Positions 26,953 through 36,808 of a stretch of DNA of 64,000 bases are shown here, piece after piece. Made by a program: the position numbers and the translations under genes. Source of the stretch: Sporosarcina beigongshangi (lineage in GTDB: Bacteria; Actinomycetota; Actinomycetes; Actinomycetales; Micrococcaceae); the NCBI RefSeq assembly GCF_016820535.1, contig NZ_JADHDY010000009.1, positions 1 to 64,000 on the forward strand. The letters are read 5' to 3'. Under the pieces are notes generated by a model. It searched no databases. It worked only from the letters and a program-made list of their open reading frames with translations, and had not been told where the DNA came from. How positions within the stretch are numbered: position 1 is the stretch's first letter; each line of letters begins with the position of its first letter.

Positions 26953-28422
26953 ATGCCACCGCTGGAGTGCACCTTCGGGGGATGGTGGCCCCTGGGCTGC
27001 GGTATCGTGTCCGCGGCCAAGGACACCGTAAATTCAAGCATTAGCGGCTTCTTTGCCGGAATCTTGGAGAGCATAGCCTCGTGGTTGTGGTCTTTCATCT
27101 CCGGGGCGTTCGGTGTCTCGGATGTCGATGATTCCCAATGGACGGCAGTCCAAGGACTGACGAGCTGGTGGGTCGTGGTCATGATGACGCCGCTGGTCGC
27201 CGTCATGATCCTCCAACTGGTCTCGGGCCTCATCTCGCAACAACCACGCAGGATATGGCGGGCCCTGATCGGCGGTGCAGTTGCAGTGCCCGTCGTCGGC
27301 GGGGCCGTGTATCTGATGCAGGCCCTAACCCATGTCAGCGACAGCGCCTCAACAGCGCTGCTGGCCACGATGGGACCGGACCCGTACGTGGTGTTCATGC
27401 GCCTCTTCGGGTTCGAACATGGCCCTGCCGGGTCCGGCCAAGCCTGGATTGTCAGCCCAATCGGTGGACAGGCCACGACAGAGGACCAAATCACCGGCAC
27501 CATCGTCATCACTGTTTTGGCAACGCTCATTGTGTGGGTGCTGGCGTTCATCCTGATGTGCTCGATGATCTTCCGCTCGTTCGCCCTGATCGTGCTGGCC
27601 GCGGTCGCCCCAGTCGCCCTGATGCTGATGCCGTGGGAGAAAACCAAGTCCTGGGCAGGGCGGTGGTGCGAGCTCGTCGTTGCTTTGCTGCTCGCGAAAC
27701 CACTGGCAGCGACTGTCCTAGCCGTGGCCGTGAAGCTGTACGCGAATTCCACCTCCTTTGCCGGGATGGCTGCCGGCGCTGTGGGCATGACCCTGGCCTG
27801 TGCGGCACCGCTGATGGCTCTGAAGCTTGTCGGGTTTGCCGGTGGTGAATTGGCGGGAGCCGCCCAAACTGCTGGTGGAGGCCATCTTGCCCATACCGGG
27901 GCAAGCTTTGCCGGGCGACAACTGGGTCAACAGCTCCGTGGCCACCACATGCTCACATCCGGCAGCAGCATGAAAAGCCCCAAGGTGGTTCAATCAAGCA
28001 CGAAGCCTGAGACGGCTCACGTGAAGGATTCTGCTGCGTCCGGTTCGACATCCTCACCCGAGAAGCCCAAGATCCAGCAACGCCCGGGGGCTGCGGCGAG
28101 TCCGCAGGCCCCAACAGCACAGCCACCTACCGCGTCAGGTCCGGGCCCGGCATCGGCGACCCCACCTCCGGGGCGAGGAAAGAATTCTGGACAGCACCCC
28201 GCGCCCCAGCCACCGCCGACAGGGAGCCCCACCCCGACAGGGAAGAACGCGCCGGCTCCACCGCAGCAGCCAAGCAGCAATGTGCCGCGCCCGAGGGCCG
28301 CTTCGACAACTTCTGAACCGGCCCCTCCCAAGGCTTCATCTGCTCCGAAGCCGCGGCCACCGGCGTCCCTGCCCGAGAACCCACCCATCAGACCACCCCA
28401 CACTGGAGGACCTCATGACTGA
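26953..28422 (+). CDS. Polytopic conjugation channel protein, VirB6/TrbL-like
   Basis: The 489-residue protein has six or so membrane helices between residues 60 and 305, such as WWVVVMMTPLVAVMILQLVS and TLIVWVLAFILMCSMIF. After these comes a disordered Pro/Ala/Ser-rich cytoplasmic tail of about 160 residues. This is the form of VirB6/TrbL proteins in Gram-positive conjugation, which build the membrane pore. The stop overlaps the SCO6880-family start by eight bases, so the operon is tightly coupled. Confidence 0.78.
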   Translation: MPPLECTFGGWWPLGCGIVSAAKDTVNSSISGFFAGILESIASWLWSFISGAFGVSDVDDSQWTAVQGLTSWWVVVMMTPLVAVMILQLVSGLISQQPRRIWRALIGGAVAVPVVGGAVYLMQALTHVSDSASTALLATMGPDPYVVFMRLFGFEHGPAGSGQAWIVSPIGGQATTEDQITGTIVITVLATLIVWVLAFILMCSMIFRSFALIVLAAVAPVALMLMPWEKTKSWAGRWCELVVALLLAKPLAATVLAVAVKLYANSTSFAGMAAGAVGMTLACAAPLMALKLVGFAGGELAGAAQTAGGGHLAHTGASFAGRQLGQQLRGHHMLTSGSSMKSPKVVQSSTKPETAHVKDSAASGSTSSPEKPKIQQRPGAAASPQAPTAQPPTASGPGPASATPPPGRGKNSGQHPAPQPPPTGSPTPTGKNAPAPPQQPSSNVPRPRAASTTSEPAPPKASSAPKPRPPASLPENPPIRPPHTGGPHD

Positions 28423-29887
28423 GAACAGCAACGCCTTGCAACCGGTGAGTTTTCCCCGGCACGAACGCCGCGGCGTCATCATGGGGCTGCAGTGGTACCA
28501 ACTCGCCATCACTGGCGCCGGCGTCCTCATTGCAGGAGTGTCCTCGGCCATCGCTGGTCCCGCCGGATTCATGGGCTCCAGCCCGGTATGGATCTTCCTG
28601 CTGCTCTTCGGCGTCCTGCAATACGCGAGAACCCCCTATCCCCTTTGGGCGCTGACCGGGACCCGTTTCCTGGTCCGGAAGCTGACCAGACAAACCACCT
28701 ACTTCCTGCCCACCGAAGACCCCGTCCCGGTCGGTACCCTAGTCCTGCCCGGAGGGCTCGCGTCCTTGGCCATTCATCGGACTGTCTACGGTGAGTGCTT
28801 TGTTGTGGATGCCCAGGCCCATGAAGCTTTCGCCGTGCTGCGCTGCCGTACCGGCGCTTTTGCCCTGCTCGATGATGACGACAAGGCATACGCAGTCCAG
28901 GGCTGGTCCCGGGTGCAAGCCGCCTTGGCCAAGCGGCCCGTCGTCGCCAGGATTGCCATTCAAGACCATACCGTCCAGTTTCCGGCCACAGCCCTCCAAG
29001 ACTATTACGACCAGCAAGTGACCTTCCGAGGCGGGGAGACTCCCGCCACAGGCTGGGGTGACAGCTCCTACAAGGACCTCATCGCAGCTGCAGGGACAGC
29101 ATCAAGCCATGACATTCTCCTGACACTGGTATTGAACACCGCCAAGGCTCGGCGCCGGATCCAAGACGCCGGCGGCGGGACCCTCGGACTGGAGAACACG
29201 TTGCGTTCAGAAATCAATGCTCTGCGCACCGGGCTCAAAACCCACGGGGTAATCGTGGAGGAATGGCTCGGAGACAGAAGCTTCGCCGCCGTCCTGCGGG
29301 GAGCGTTTGACCCGGAATCGGTCATGCGCATCTCCCAACGGACCGGGGACTTCAAGGGTGTGGACCCCAGCCAAGGCGGCCCCATGGCCTTGGAAGAACA
29401 CTGGTCCTACATACGCACCGACAGCGGCTTCCACCAAACTTTCTGGATCGCGGAATGGCCACGCCAAAAAGTCTTCCCAGGCTTCCTGCACCCGCTGGTC
29501 TACGTCGGTGGCTTCCGACACACCGTCACCCAAATCATCAAGGCCATCCCCACCGACCAGGCACTCAAGGACATCCGCTCGGCCCAGGAAGCCCATGAGA
29601 CCAGGAGGCGGATCAACTCAAAGTTTGACCGCCCCAGTACCCGTGAACAACGCGCTGAAGAAGAAGAAGTTCAACAGCGGGAGGAAGAGATCGTCGCCGG
29701 CCACGGTGACGTCCGCCCCGCCGCCTACGTCACCATCACCGGGGCATCGCTGGAAGAGCTCTCCAGCCACCGCCAAGAACTCGAATCAGCGGCCGCGAGT
29801 GCTTTTGTCGATCTGCGGCTGCTTGTGGGTGAGCAATGGCCGGCCTTTATTGCCGGGGGACTACCTCTGGGAAGGGGACTGAAATGA
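28415..29887 (+). CDS. SCO6880-family conjugation protein (VirB3/PrgI-VirB4 N-terminal-like)
   Basis: The 490-residue protein starts at ATG 28415 with a GGAGGA ribosome site. Two N-terminal helices in a PrgI-like module (WYQLAITGAGVLIAGVSSAI) are followed by a soluble domain matching the actinobacterial SCO6880 family, usually encoded just before the VirB4-type ATPase. It probably bridges the membrane channel and that ATPase. Its stop overlaps the next start by four bases (ATGA). Confidence 0.85.
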   Translation: MTENSNALQPVSFPRHERRGVIMGLQWYQLAITGAGVLIAGVSSAIAGPAGFMGSSPVWIFLLLFGVLQYARTPYPLWALTGTRFLVRKLTRQTTYFLPTEDPVPVGTLVLPGGLASLAIHRTVYGECFVVDAQAHEAFAVLRCRTGAFALLDDDDKAYAVQGWSRVQAALAKRPVVARIAIQDHTVQFPATALQDYYDQQVTFRGGETPATGWGDSSYKDLIAAAGTASSHDILLTLVLNTAKARRRIQDAGGGTLGLENTLRSEINALRTGLKTHGVIVEEWLGDRSFAAVLRGAFDPESVMRISQRTGDFKGVDPSQGGPMALEEHWSYIRTDSGFHQTFWIAEWPRQKVFPGFLHPLVYVGGFRHTVTQIIKAIPTDQALKDIRSAQEAHETRRRINSKFDRPSTREQRAEEEEVQQREEEIVAGHGDVRPAAYVTITGASLEELSSHRQELESAAASAFVDLRLLVGEQWPAFIAGGLPLGRGLK

Positions 29888-31341
29888 AAACCATCAAGCA
29901 GGCTGTCGCCTTCATCCCAAGCAATGAGTCCCGGGGCGCCAGGCGAGAACGCCGCGCCCTGCAGGAGATAACCGTCGCCGGTCGGGAGGAACCCTTCTGG
30001 AAGAAGATGGGACTGTTGGCCGGCGACGAGGAAGGACCCGACGCCACGACCCGGCAGCCGTTTGGTACGCATTCGTTCAAGGGCCCGCACCGGCTGCACC
30101 CGGCCCCTCACCGGGCCTCCACCATGACCTTCGCCGCCGCGTACCCTTTCCTCACCGAATCCGGCCTCGGCCACGAAGGCACCTACATCGGAAGCGACGT
30201 TTTCGGCTCCGGCGCCTTCTCCTACGATCCCTGGGTCCTGTACGAGAAGGGCGTTATCAGCGGCCCCTCCATCGTGATCATCGGCACTGTGGGGACCGGG
30301 AAGTCCATGTGCGCGAAGTCCCTCGTCGCCCGCTCCATCACACTCGGACGTAAGGCAGCGGTCGCCTCCGATCCAAAAGGGGAGTGGGTGTCGGTCGCGA
30401 ACGCTGTTGGCGGGAAAGTCATCTCCGTGGGCCCTGGCCGGTCCACCAGAGTCAACCCGCTGGATGCTGGTCCCCGCTCCCGGGAGCTGTCCAATGCGCA
30501 GTGGCAGGCGGTGGTGCGGCAACGACGCCGGCAGCTGCTAGTCGCCCTCGTCTCCCTCATGCGTCAGGGCGTGCCGATGCATCCGGTCGAACACACCGCC
30601 CTAGACATGGCACTGACCGAAGCGGTGGCCGCTAACGAGACCCCGACACTGCCCATGGTCCTGGAATACCTACTCAACCCCTCGAAGGAGACTAGGGAAC
30701 TCGTCGGCCCCGAGGGCGGCCGGGCCGTCGCCCACTCCCTGCGGCGCACCGTCTCCGGGGACCTCGAGGGCATGTTTGACGCACCCTCCACGGTCTCCTT
30801 TGACGCCGACGCGCCCATGATGGTCATGGACACCTCAGCCCTGATCGGCGCCTCGGAACAGGCACTCTCCCTTGCCGCCGCCTGCGGGGCCACCTGGCTG
30901 GAAGCCGCGATCACCAACCCCGACGGCGGCAAACGCATCGTGGTCTACGACGAAGGTTGGCGCATGCTGGCCGATCCCTACATGCTGGTCAAAATGAGCG
31001 AACAGTGGCGGCTCGCCCGCACCTACGGCATCGCGAACCTATTGATTATGCACAAGGTCGCGGACCTCAATGAAATCGGAGACAGCACCAGCGGCCACCG
31101 CCAAAAAGCCCTAGGCCTACTCACCGAGGCCGACACCCGGATCATCTACCGGCAAAAGCACGACTCCATGAGCCTGACCAAAGACGCCCTCGGCCTCACC
31201 GAAGCCGAATGCGGCCAAGTGGAGGAACTACCCAAAGGGGTTGGGCTGTGGAAGGTCGGCAACCGATCCTTCATCGTCGCCAACGAGGTCACCAGCGATG
31301 AACTCACCGTCTTCAGCACCGATCACCGGATGATGCCATGA
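29884..31341 (+). CDS. VirB4-like conjugation ATPase
   Basis: The 485-residue P-loop ATPase has Walker A GTVGTGKSMCAKSL at about residue 134, Walker B RIVVYDEGWRML at about 351, and the C-terminal ATPase features of the VirB4/TraC family. It powers assembly of, or transport through, the secretion channel. It lacks the large N-terminal domain of full VirB4, which the preceding SCO6880 protein appears to supply, so VirB4 seems split over two genes. It overlaps both neighbours by four bases. Confidence 0.9.
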   Translation: MKTIKQAVAFIPSNESRGARRERRALQEITVAGREEPFWKKMGLLAGDEEGPDATTRQPFGTHSFKGPHRLHPAPHRASTMTFAAAYPFLTESGLGHEGTYIGSDVFGSGAFSYDPWVLYEKGVISGPSIVIIGTVGTGKSMCAKSLVARSITLGRKAAVASDPKGEWVSVANAVGGKVISVGPGRSTRVNPLDAGPRSRELSNAQWQAVVRQRRRQLLVALVSLMRQGVPMHPVEHTALDMALTEAVAANETPTLPMVLEYLLNPSKETRELVGPEGGRAVAHSLRRTVSGDLEGMFDAPSTVSFDADAPMMVMDTSALIGASEQALSLAAACGATWLEAAITNPDGGKRIVVYDEGWRMLADPYMLVKMSEQWRLARTYGIANLLIMHKVADLNEIGDSTSGHRQKALGLLTEADTRIIYRQKHDSMSLTKDALGLTEAECGQVEELPKGVGLWKVGNRSFIVANEVTSDELTVFSTDHRMMP

Positions 31342-33149
31342 GCATCGTGCACGCAGACTCCACACCCCTAATCACCGTCGGTCTACTGTGCGCGGCCGGG
31401 TATGTCGGATTCAGCGGCCTCGCTTCGGCCACGGCGAACGTGGCCACCGAATGGAAATGTGGGCAGGGACTGGGCGGCCCGCCGAGTCCGGTGGCCATCG
31501 TCGGACTATTCACCAACAACTTTGCCGCCATCGGCCAACCACCACAGGGCTGTGCGATCGGCGTCGGCTCCGTCTGGGTGCTTCTTGGCCCGGTGCTGGT
31601 CCTGCTCCTGGTGGCCGTGCTGTTCGCCTTTTTCCTGTGGAGGAGCTGGCGTCAATCCGGGGCGTGGCTGCGCCAAGACATCCTCGGGCGCGACGGCATG
31701 GCCCAGCGGGCCGAAGTGGTCCGCGAATACGGCAGGCGGGCAGCCCTGAAACGGGGCAAGATCACCCGCCCCGGACTAAAACACCCGTCCCTGGCTGACG
31801 TGTCCTGGACCCTAGGGACCTCGCGGGGCACCAAGGTTCATGTCTCTACCGAGGAATCAATGGTCATCCAAGGCGCACCACGCTCCGGCAAAGGCCTCTT
31901 CGTTGTCATCAACGCCATCTTGGATGCGCCGGGAGCGGTGGTGACTACCTCCACCCGTGCCGACAACCTAGCCGTCACCATGAAAGCCCGGGCCACCGGC
32001 GGACGCCCCGTCACGGTCTTTGACCCGCAAGGCATGTCCGGACTGACATCCACCCTGCGCTGGTCGCCGGTGCGAGGATGCGAAGACCCGGATGTTGCCG
32101 TCCGACGCGCTTTGGTCATTTCGGCGGATTCGAAAATGAGTGGTGAAAACGCGGCATGGCAGAAGCGGGCACAAATCGTTCTGCAATGCCTGCTACACGC
32201 CGCAGCCCTCTCCGGAGAAGGCATCCAGGCTTTTCGCCGTTGGTCGTCAAACCCGACGCTGGCCACCGAGGCGCTGGACATCCTTAACGGGCCACGGGCA
32301 GCCTTGGGCTGGCACTCAGATCTGATGGGCATCCTCGAAGATGACCCCCGCAACACGTCCAACTCCTGGATCGGTGTCTCCGCCGCCGTCGCACCCCTGT
32401 CCTCCCCCCGCGTCCTTGCCGCACTGGACCCGGTGAACCGTGAGGACGAATTTGATCCAAGGGCGTTCATCCGTGACCGGGGGACCTTGTACCTGATCGG
32501 CACCAAGTCCGGCGCAGCAGCCGCAGGACCCTACCTTTCAGCACTCATTGATGACATTGACGCCGCGGCGAGGGACATGGCGTTCACAGCCCCGGGCGGC
32601 CGGCTGGATCCACCCCTGTCCCTGATCCTGGATGAAATTGCGAATCTCTCGCCTTGGCCTGGGTTGCCCATCGTGCTCTCTGACGGTGGTGGCATTGGGA
32701 TCTCCACCCTGGTCGTCCTCCAATCCCTCTCCCAAGCCCGCTCGGGCTGGTCGATCGAAGAAGCCTCCACTATTTGGGAATCGGCCATCATCAAGGTCAT
32801 CTTTGGTGGCGGCTCGGACGAGCGAGATCTGCGGGATCTGGCGTCCTTGCTGGGTGACCGGCGCCACACTTACAGGACCCATTCGTGGTCATCCCAGGGC
32901 AGGCAGGAAGGGGAACAGATCCGGGATCTGCCCGTCATTGCTCTACATGAAATTCGGCGCCTGCCGGCCGGGACTGCTTTGATGCTGGGCCGGCGCACCC
33001 GCCCGATCCTGCTGGATCTGCGCGGCTGGCACCAACGCCGCGACGCGGCCGCACTGGGCCGCTCCAAGATTGAGGCCGAGGACGCTCTTGCCCGGGGCCA
33101 CATTCGCCAACAAGTCGTGGAGCAGGAGGCGCGTGATGAATCCCTTTGA
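31338..33149 (+). CDS. Type IV coupling protein (VirD4/TraG-like)
   Basis: The 603-residue protein has two N-terminal membrane helices (about 8-30 and 75-97), Walker A QGAPRSGKGLF at about residue 178, Walker B LILDEIANLSPW at about 429, and a TraG-D C-terminal region (GGSDERDLRDLASLLGDRR). It docks the relaxase-DNA complex and pumps DNA through the channel. The start overlaps the previous stop (ATGA), and its end overlaps the DUF4913 gene by 14 bases. Confidence 0.93.
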   Translation: MSIVHADSTPLITVGLLCAAGYVGFSGLASATANVATEWKCGQGLGGPPSPVAIVGLFTNNFAAIGQPPQGCAIGVGSVWVLLGPVLVLLLVAVLFAFFLWRSWRQSGAWLRQDILGRDGMAQRAEVVREYGRRAALKRGKITRPGLKHPSLADVSWTLGTSRGTKVHVSTEESMVIQGAPRSGKGLFVVINAILDAPGAVVTTSTRADNLAVTMKARATGGRPVTVFDPQGMSGLTSTLRWSPVRGCEDPDVAVRRALVISADSKMSGENAAWQKRAQIVLQCLLHAAALSGEGIQAFRRWSSNPTLATEALDILNGPRAALGWHSDLMGILEDDPRNTSNSWIGVSAAVAPLSSPRVLAALDPVNREDEFDPRAFIRDRGTLYLIGTKSGAAAAGPYLSALIDDIDAAARDMAFTAPGGRLDPPLSLILDEIANLSPWPGLPIVLSDGGGIGISTLVVLQSLSQARSGWSIEEASTIWESAIIKVIFGGGSDERDLRDLASLLGDRRHTYRTHSWSSQGRQEGEQIRDLPVIALHEIRRLPAGTALMLGRRTRPILLDLRGWHQRRDAAALGRSKIEAEDALARGHIRQQVVEQEARDESL

Positions 33150-33669
33150 TGACGATGAAGCAGCAGACAAGCTTTTCGGCGACCTCACCACGGGTGAGCT
33201 CCTCGAAAGTGCTCCCGGTGGTTTGGTGGAGCCCACTTACAGGTGGCGGGACCTTGACCGTGTGAGCGCACCCAGAGCATGGAAGGCATTGAGCGGGTGG
33301 GTGTCCTGGTTCGTCGCCACGTACCGGCTGACGACCTCCATCGTCCCTGACTGCTGGTGGCGGCACCCGGAACTCGTCGCCGAGCTGTACGCCCTGCAAA
33401 AGGCTGAACTGGCCTCCTACACGCCAACAGATCTCGGCTTCGGGCCGCTCGGGTTCCACGAACGCCTACCCCTAGCCATCGAACGCCTACGGCTGGAAAC
33501 CAGAACCATCGGTTGCGTCGGGCTGCAAGTCCACCGCGAGATCAATCCCCGACTGCTTCCCACTGACGATCCTGAGTTCCTGGCATGGACCGCCGAACCA
33601 CACCAAATAGAGCCTGAAAATTCAGGCGATGCAGGTCATGCGGTTGGGGGCAGTTCGCGCCATGGATAA
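33136..33669 (+). CDS. DUF4913 domain protein
   Basis: The 177-residue acidic protein contains the DUF4913 core: WKALSGWVSWFVATYRL, PDCWWRHPELVAELYALQKAE and GFHERLPLAIERLR. The family is common in actinobacterial plasmids and ICEs directly after the coupling-protein gene, so it may regulate or recruit substrate to it; no function is proven. ATG 33136 lies inside the end of the coupling-protein gene, with GGAGG upstream. Confidence 0.85.
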   Translation: MNPFDDDEAADKLFGDLTTGELLESAPGGLVEPTYRWRDLDRVSAPRAWKALSGWVSWFVATYRLTTSIVPDCWWRHPELVAELYALQKAELASYTPTDLGFGPLGFHERLPLAIERLRLETRTIGCVGLQVHREINPRLLPTDDPEFLAWTAEPHQIEPENSGDAGHAVGGSSRHG

Positions 33670-33720
33670 GTATCACCGCAAACACGGAGATAACTCTTAG
33701 AAGTAAGGGAGGCGGCCGCC

Positions 33721-34872
33721 GTGGCCCCTGCAACCAGTAACCACCCGGACAGCAAGGAGGAAGTGGGCCAGCACAGTGCCGGCCCACGTCCGAGTACCGA
33801 AGACAGGCTGGCTGGGCTGAGCCAGCAACTGCAGAGCTTGCTGGAAAATGCCATATCCACTCCCGGTCGCTGGCACATGCTCCTCGATACTTCGGCGACC
33901 CTGTGGCGGTATTCCGGTGGCAACATCGCCCTGCTCATGGCACAAATGGAAGAACGCGGACAGCAGCAACCTCTGCTGGTGGCAGGATTCCGTGAGTGGG
34001 AACGACACGGCCGAAACGTCCTCAAAGGTGAGCAGGCCCTGTGGGTCCTCGCACCACGAACAGCAACCAAAAAAACGGAGACGAACCCAGAGGCCGACGC
34101 CAAGTCGTCAGTCACTCTTGCCGATCAGGCCAGCGGCGGCACCAAGGAAACTGATCGCCGCAAGATTGTTGGATGGCGGGCCCAAGCCGTCTTCGACGTT
34201 TCCCAAACCGAGGGGCAACCCCTTTACATTCCGCGTCCCATGATGGAGGTTGGATCTTCACCCATGGGGTTGTGGTCATCGCTGGTGAAATTCGCCCAGA
34301 ACCAAGGATTCACGGTTGAGCAATCGATGAGCCAATACGGGCTCTCGAGCGGATACACAGACTTCGCCGGCCGCAAGATCCAGGTGGGTGCTTGGCTGGG
34401 CCAAGAGCAACGCGTCGCGGTGCTGGCCCATGAACTCGGCCACGCCTGCCTTCACGGGCCCGACGACAAACTCGGAAAACTATACGGCAGCGGTCTGGAC
34501 CATCGCGGCCTGGCAGAAGTGGAAGCCGAATCCGTTGCCTACACGGTGTTGCGGGCGCATGGCATCGACCGCAGCGCCCAATCAGGTAGCTACCTCGCAG
34601 GATGGGCCGACCAAGTCGTGGCCGTCGAACAATCCAAGCTGTCGGAACCACGGGTCGGGAAAGAGCCAACCAGCAGGCTGGAGATCGCCCGCTCCACCCT
34701 TGCCCGGGTAACGTCCGCCTGCCGGTCCATCCTGGAAGTCACACAACCACACAACCTGGGCGGAAAACCCGCCACATCCGGAGTGACCGTCGCCTACGAA
34801 CGCGGCGACCTCACCGGACCAGTGGCCGGCGGCCAAACACTCAACACAACGCCGACGATTGACGCGTCATAA
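33721..34872 (+). CDS. ArdC-like antirestriction/ssDNA-binding metallopeptidase
   Basis: The 383-residue protein combines the ArdC N-terminal domain (SLLENAISTPGRWHMLLD, GNIALLMAQM, WVLAP) with a C-terminal zinc peptidase motif LAHELGHACLHG (about 234-245) and a later Glu in EVEAESVAY. ArdC proteins bind single-stranded DNA and protect entering DNA from restriction in the recipient. The GTG at 33721 has GGGAGG nine bases upstream. It is followed by ssb, another early-transfer gene, which supports the role. Confidence 0.88.
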   Translation: MAPATSNHPDSKEEVGQHSAGPRPSTEDRLAGLSQQLQSLLENAISTPGRWHMLLDTSATLWRYSGGNIALLMAQMEERGQQQPLLVAGFREWERHGRNVLKGEQALWVLAPRTATKKTETNPEADAKSSVTLADQASGGTKETDRRKIVGWRAQAVFDVSQTEGQPLYIPRPMMEVGSSPMGLWSSLVKFAQNQGFTVEQSMSQYGLSSGYTDFAGRKIQVGAWLGQEQRVAVLAHELGHACLHGPDDKLGKLYGSGLDHRGLAEVEAESVAYTVLRAHGIDRSAQSGSYLAGWADQVVAVEQSKLSEPRVGKEPTSRLEIARSTLARVTSACRSILEVTQPHNLGGKPATSGVTVAYERGDLTGPVAGGQTLNTTPTIDAS

Positions 34873-34931
34873 GCCAAGCAAGCCTCCCGGCTGGGCACAC
34901 CGGCCGGGACTAAGAAAGGTAGGGAAACAAA

Positions 34932-35432
34932 ATGGGCACCAGAATCCCAGTCAGCATCCACGGCAACCTCGTGGCCGATCCGGAACTCTCATACGGGGAG
35001 TCCGGCATCGCCCACACGAAGCTGCGCGTCGCCGTCAACCAGCGCTTCCAGGCAGCCGACGGCACCTGGCGCGACGGCATCCCCGTCTTCCACAACGTCT
35101 CCGCATTTCGGGGACTGGCCGAAAATGTGGCGGCATCCCTGAGGAAGGGAGACCCCGTCACCGTCACCGGTGATCTCGAATTCAGGTCCTACGAGAAGGA
35201 CGGCGCCCAGCACGAAGCCCGACGAATCGTCGCCGAAGTCGTCGGCCCAGACCTGCGGTTCGGGACAACCTCCTACGAGCGGACACCCAAAGCAAGCCCT
35301 ACGGTAACCATGGGAAGCCCAGAACATGTCCAATCCGAGCCACGGGTAACAAATAGTTCGGGGTGGGTGCCGACAACGCCATCCACATCTCCGTTAGTGG
35401 GAGGGGCCACCTCCAACGGTCTGCAAATGTGA
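34932..35432 (+). CDS. ssb: Single-stranded DNA-binding protein
   Basis: This 166-residue OB-fold protein begins TRIPVSIHGNLVADPEL and contains FHNVSAFRGLAENVAASLRKGD and VTGDLEFRSYEKDG, the standard SSB core. The tail lacks the acidic DDDxPF tip of housekeeping SSB and ends GATSNGLQM, as is frequent in mobile-element copies. It should coat transferred strands on entry. It is co-oriented with the ArdC-like gene. Confidence 0.92.
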   Translation: MGTRIPVSIHGNLVADPELSYGESGIAHTKLRVAVNQRFQAADGTWRDGIPVFHNVSAFRGLAENVAASLRKGDPVTVTGDLEFRSYEKDGAQHEARRIVAEVVGPDLRFGTTSYERTPKASPTVTMGSPEHVQSEPRVTNSSGWVPTTPSTSPLVGGATSNGLQM

Positions 35433-35933
35433 TTCCGAAATGTGCAGTGGCGATTCGACTGACAGTCGTTATGCAACTTGAAGGTCGTCAGCCTTAGCTG
35501 CCGCTACTGCGATGGACTAGTGGCGCTTCGCAATATGGGAGTGGCCGGCCGCCAACTTCGAGGATTGCTAAGAAGTAGCTTGGAACTAACCGCGGATGCG
35601 CTGATTTAGCCTGAATGTTTCGAGACATAGTTACGAGAATCGAGAATCGCGGATCGCGGAAGTATTCGCGCGACTCCGAGAAAACTTGAGCGCTGCCGCC
35701 GTAGCGATCGTCTGATTGGTAAGGTGTCTCGTGTCCCTAGGGATACGAGACACCTTAGGGTGTAGCGTTTGGGGCGCCTTCGCCGGCCAGTTTTTCGGGC
35801 AGGTCAAAAGCGAATCGGCGGACTGGCCAATGGCGGGACTCCGGAGGATGCGTCAAAGGACCCAGCGAAGGCCAGTGGAAAATCGGTTTGCGAACAATTA
35901 ACGTGCCTCGTAACTTGTATCGATGCAAGGGGC
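35433..35933. other. Non-coding junction downstream of ssb
   Basis: No supported gene. The only clear structure is the 38-bp palindrome at 35720. Coding style changes to lower G+C beyond this point, so it looks like the left boundary of an inserted cargo patch. Confidence 0.5.
35720..35757. repeat. 38-bp near-perfect palindrome
   Basis: TAAGGTGTCTCGT (35720-35732) is the exact complement of ACGAGACACCTTA (35745-35757), and the centre TCCCTAGGGA is itself a palindrome; only one base pair fails. The lack of a T run and its position at a composition change suggest a recombinase or resolution site, not a terminator. A related half-site lies at 39850. Confidence 0.7.
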
Positions 35934-36791
35934 CTACCCAAGGGTAATATATACACGAATGATTCGGCCGTCGTGCATCTCGCCGTAGATAGGGTAGACG
36001 CCATCTCCCCAGGCAGTGAGGAAAGCAACTCCGGCCCCCGGATGGCCCAACCTGTAAGCCAGTTCTCCGTACCCGTTTGACAGAGTTGCTTCCATAACCC
36101 CTTTGTAGGAGTACGAAGGGAGTTTCTGATCATCACCGGAGGCATCATTAGCAGTTTCACCTTGACTGGGCTGCCGCCTGCCCACGATTTCCGTGACAGC
36201 GTCTTCATCCAAGACAAGATCATGCTGCCACTCGTCGTCGATGTAGCAGGGGTCAGTGATCATCAGTTGCCCGCTATCGACACCCACCTCGCCCAATCGA
36301 ACGACCTGAATCTCGTTGACCTCCGGCAGAAGTGAGTCTATGGATTCGCCCTCCTCGACATCTCCCTCGTCCTCTTCTCCCTCGAGAGCGAGCATTAGCC
36401 TGAATCCACGTGATCTTGATAGGTCAGCTTCCAAGTTGGCTTTGTCGCGTTCGAGGAGCTTGAGGGCCTCTTCGTGCCGACCTTTATCCTCGGCGAGACG
36501 TGAGATCTCCCCTTCGCGAGTTTGGATACGCTCGCTCAACATGCGCTCCATAAACTCCGGCGATCGCTTTTCCAGCTCCTGTGCCTTATCTCTCCACATG
36601 TCGCGGTTTTTCTCGACGCTTGAAATCGCTGCGTCCTTCGATGTGAGAGCGGCCTTCAAGTTATTGACGTAGAGCTTCCATATAATTGTGCCGCCGACTA
36701 ACGCACCGACGTTGACTAGAAGCTGCAGAACGTCAACCGCTGGCGTGAGCCACAATGGCATTTCTCTCCCTATCCCGGATGCAACAGTCAA
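35934..36791 (-). CDS. Membrane-anchored coiled-coil protein with C-terminal 'DPCY' domain
   Basis: The 285-residue protein has an N-terminal membrane helix (about 17-42: VDVLQLLVNVGALVGGTII), a charged coiled coil (about 50-130) and an acidic linker. The C-terminal domain of about 115 residues contains SGQLMITDPCYIDDEW and ends AFLTAWGDGVYPIYGEMHDG. That ending resembles DUF4241-type domains (GDG.YPVY); the match is tentative. The membrane-coil-sensor layout is seen in some phage-defence effectors, but no activity can be assigned. It is on the minus strand inside the cargo patch. Confidence 0.7.
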   Translation of the reverse strand: MTVASGIGREMPLWLTPAVDVLQLLVNVGALVGGTIIWKLYVNNLKAALTSKDAAISSVEKNRDMWRDKAQELEKRSPEFMERMLSERIQTREGEISRLAEDKGRHEEALKLLERDKANLEADLSRSRGFRLMLALEGEEDEGDVEEGESIDSLLPEVNEIQVVRLGEVGVDSGQLMITDPCYIDDEWQHDLVLDEDAVTEIVGRRQPSQGETANDASGDDQKLPSYSYKGVMEATLSNGYGELAYRLGHPGAGVAFLTAWGDGVYPIYGEMHDGRIIRVYITLG

Positions 36792-36808
36792 CCCGTTAAA
36801 AGTCGCAA

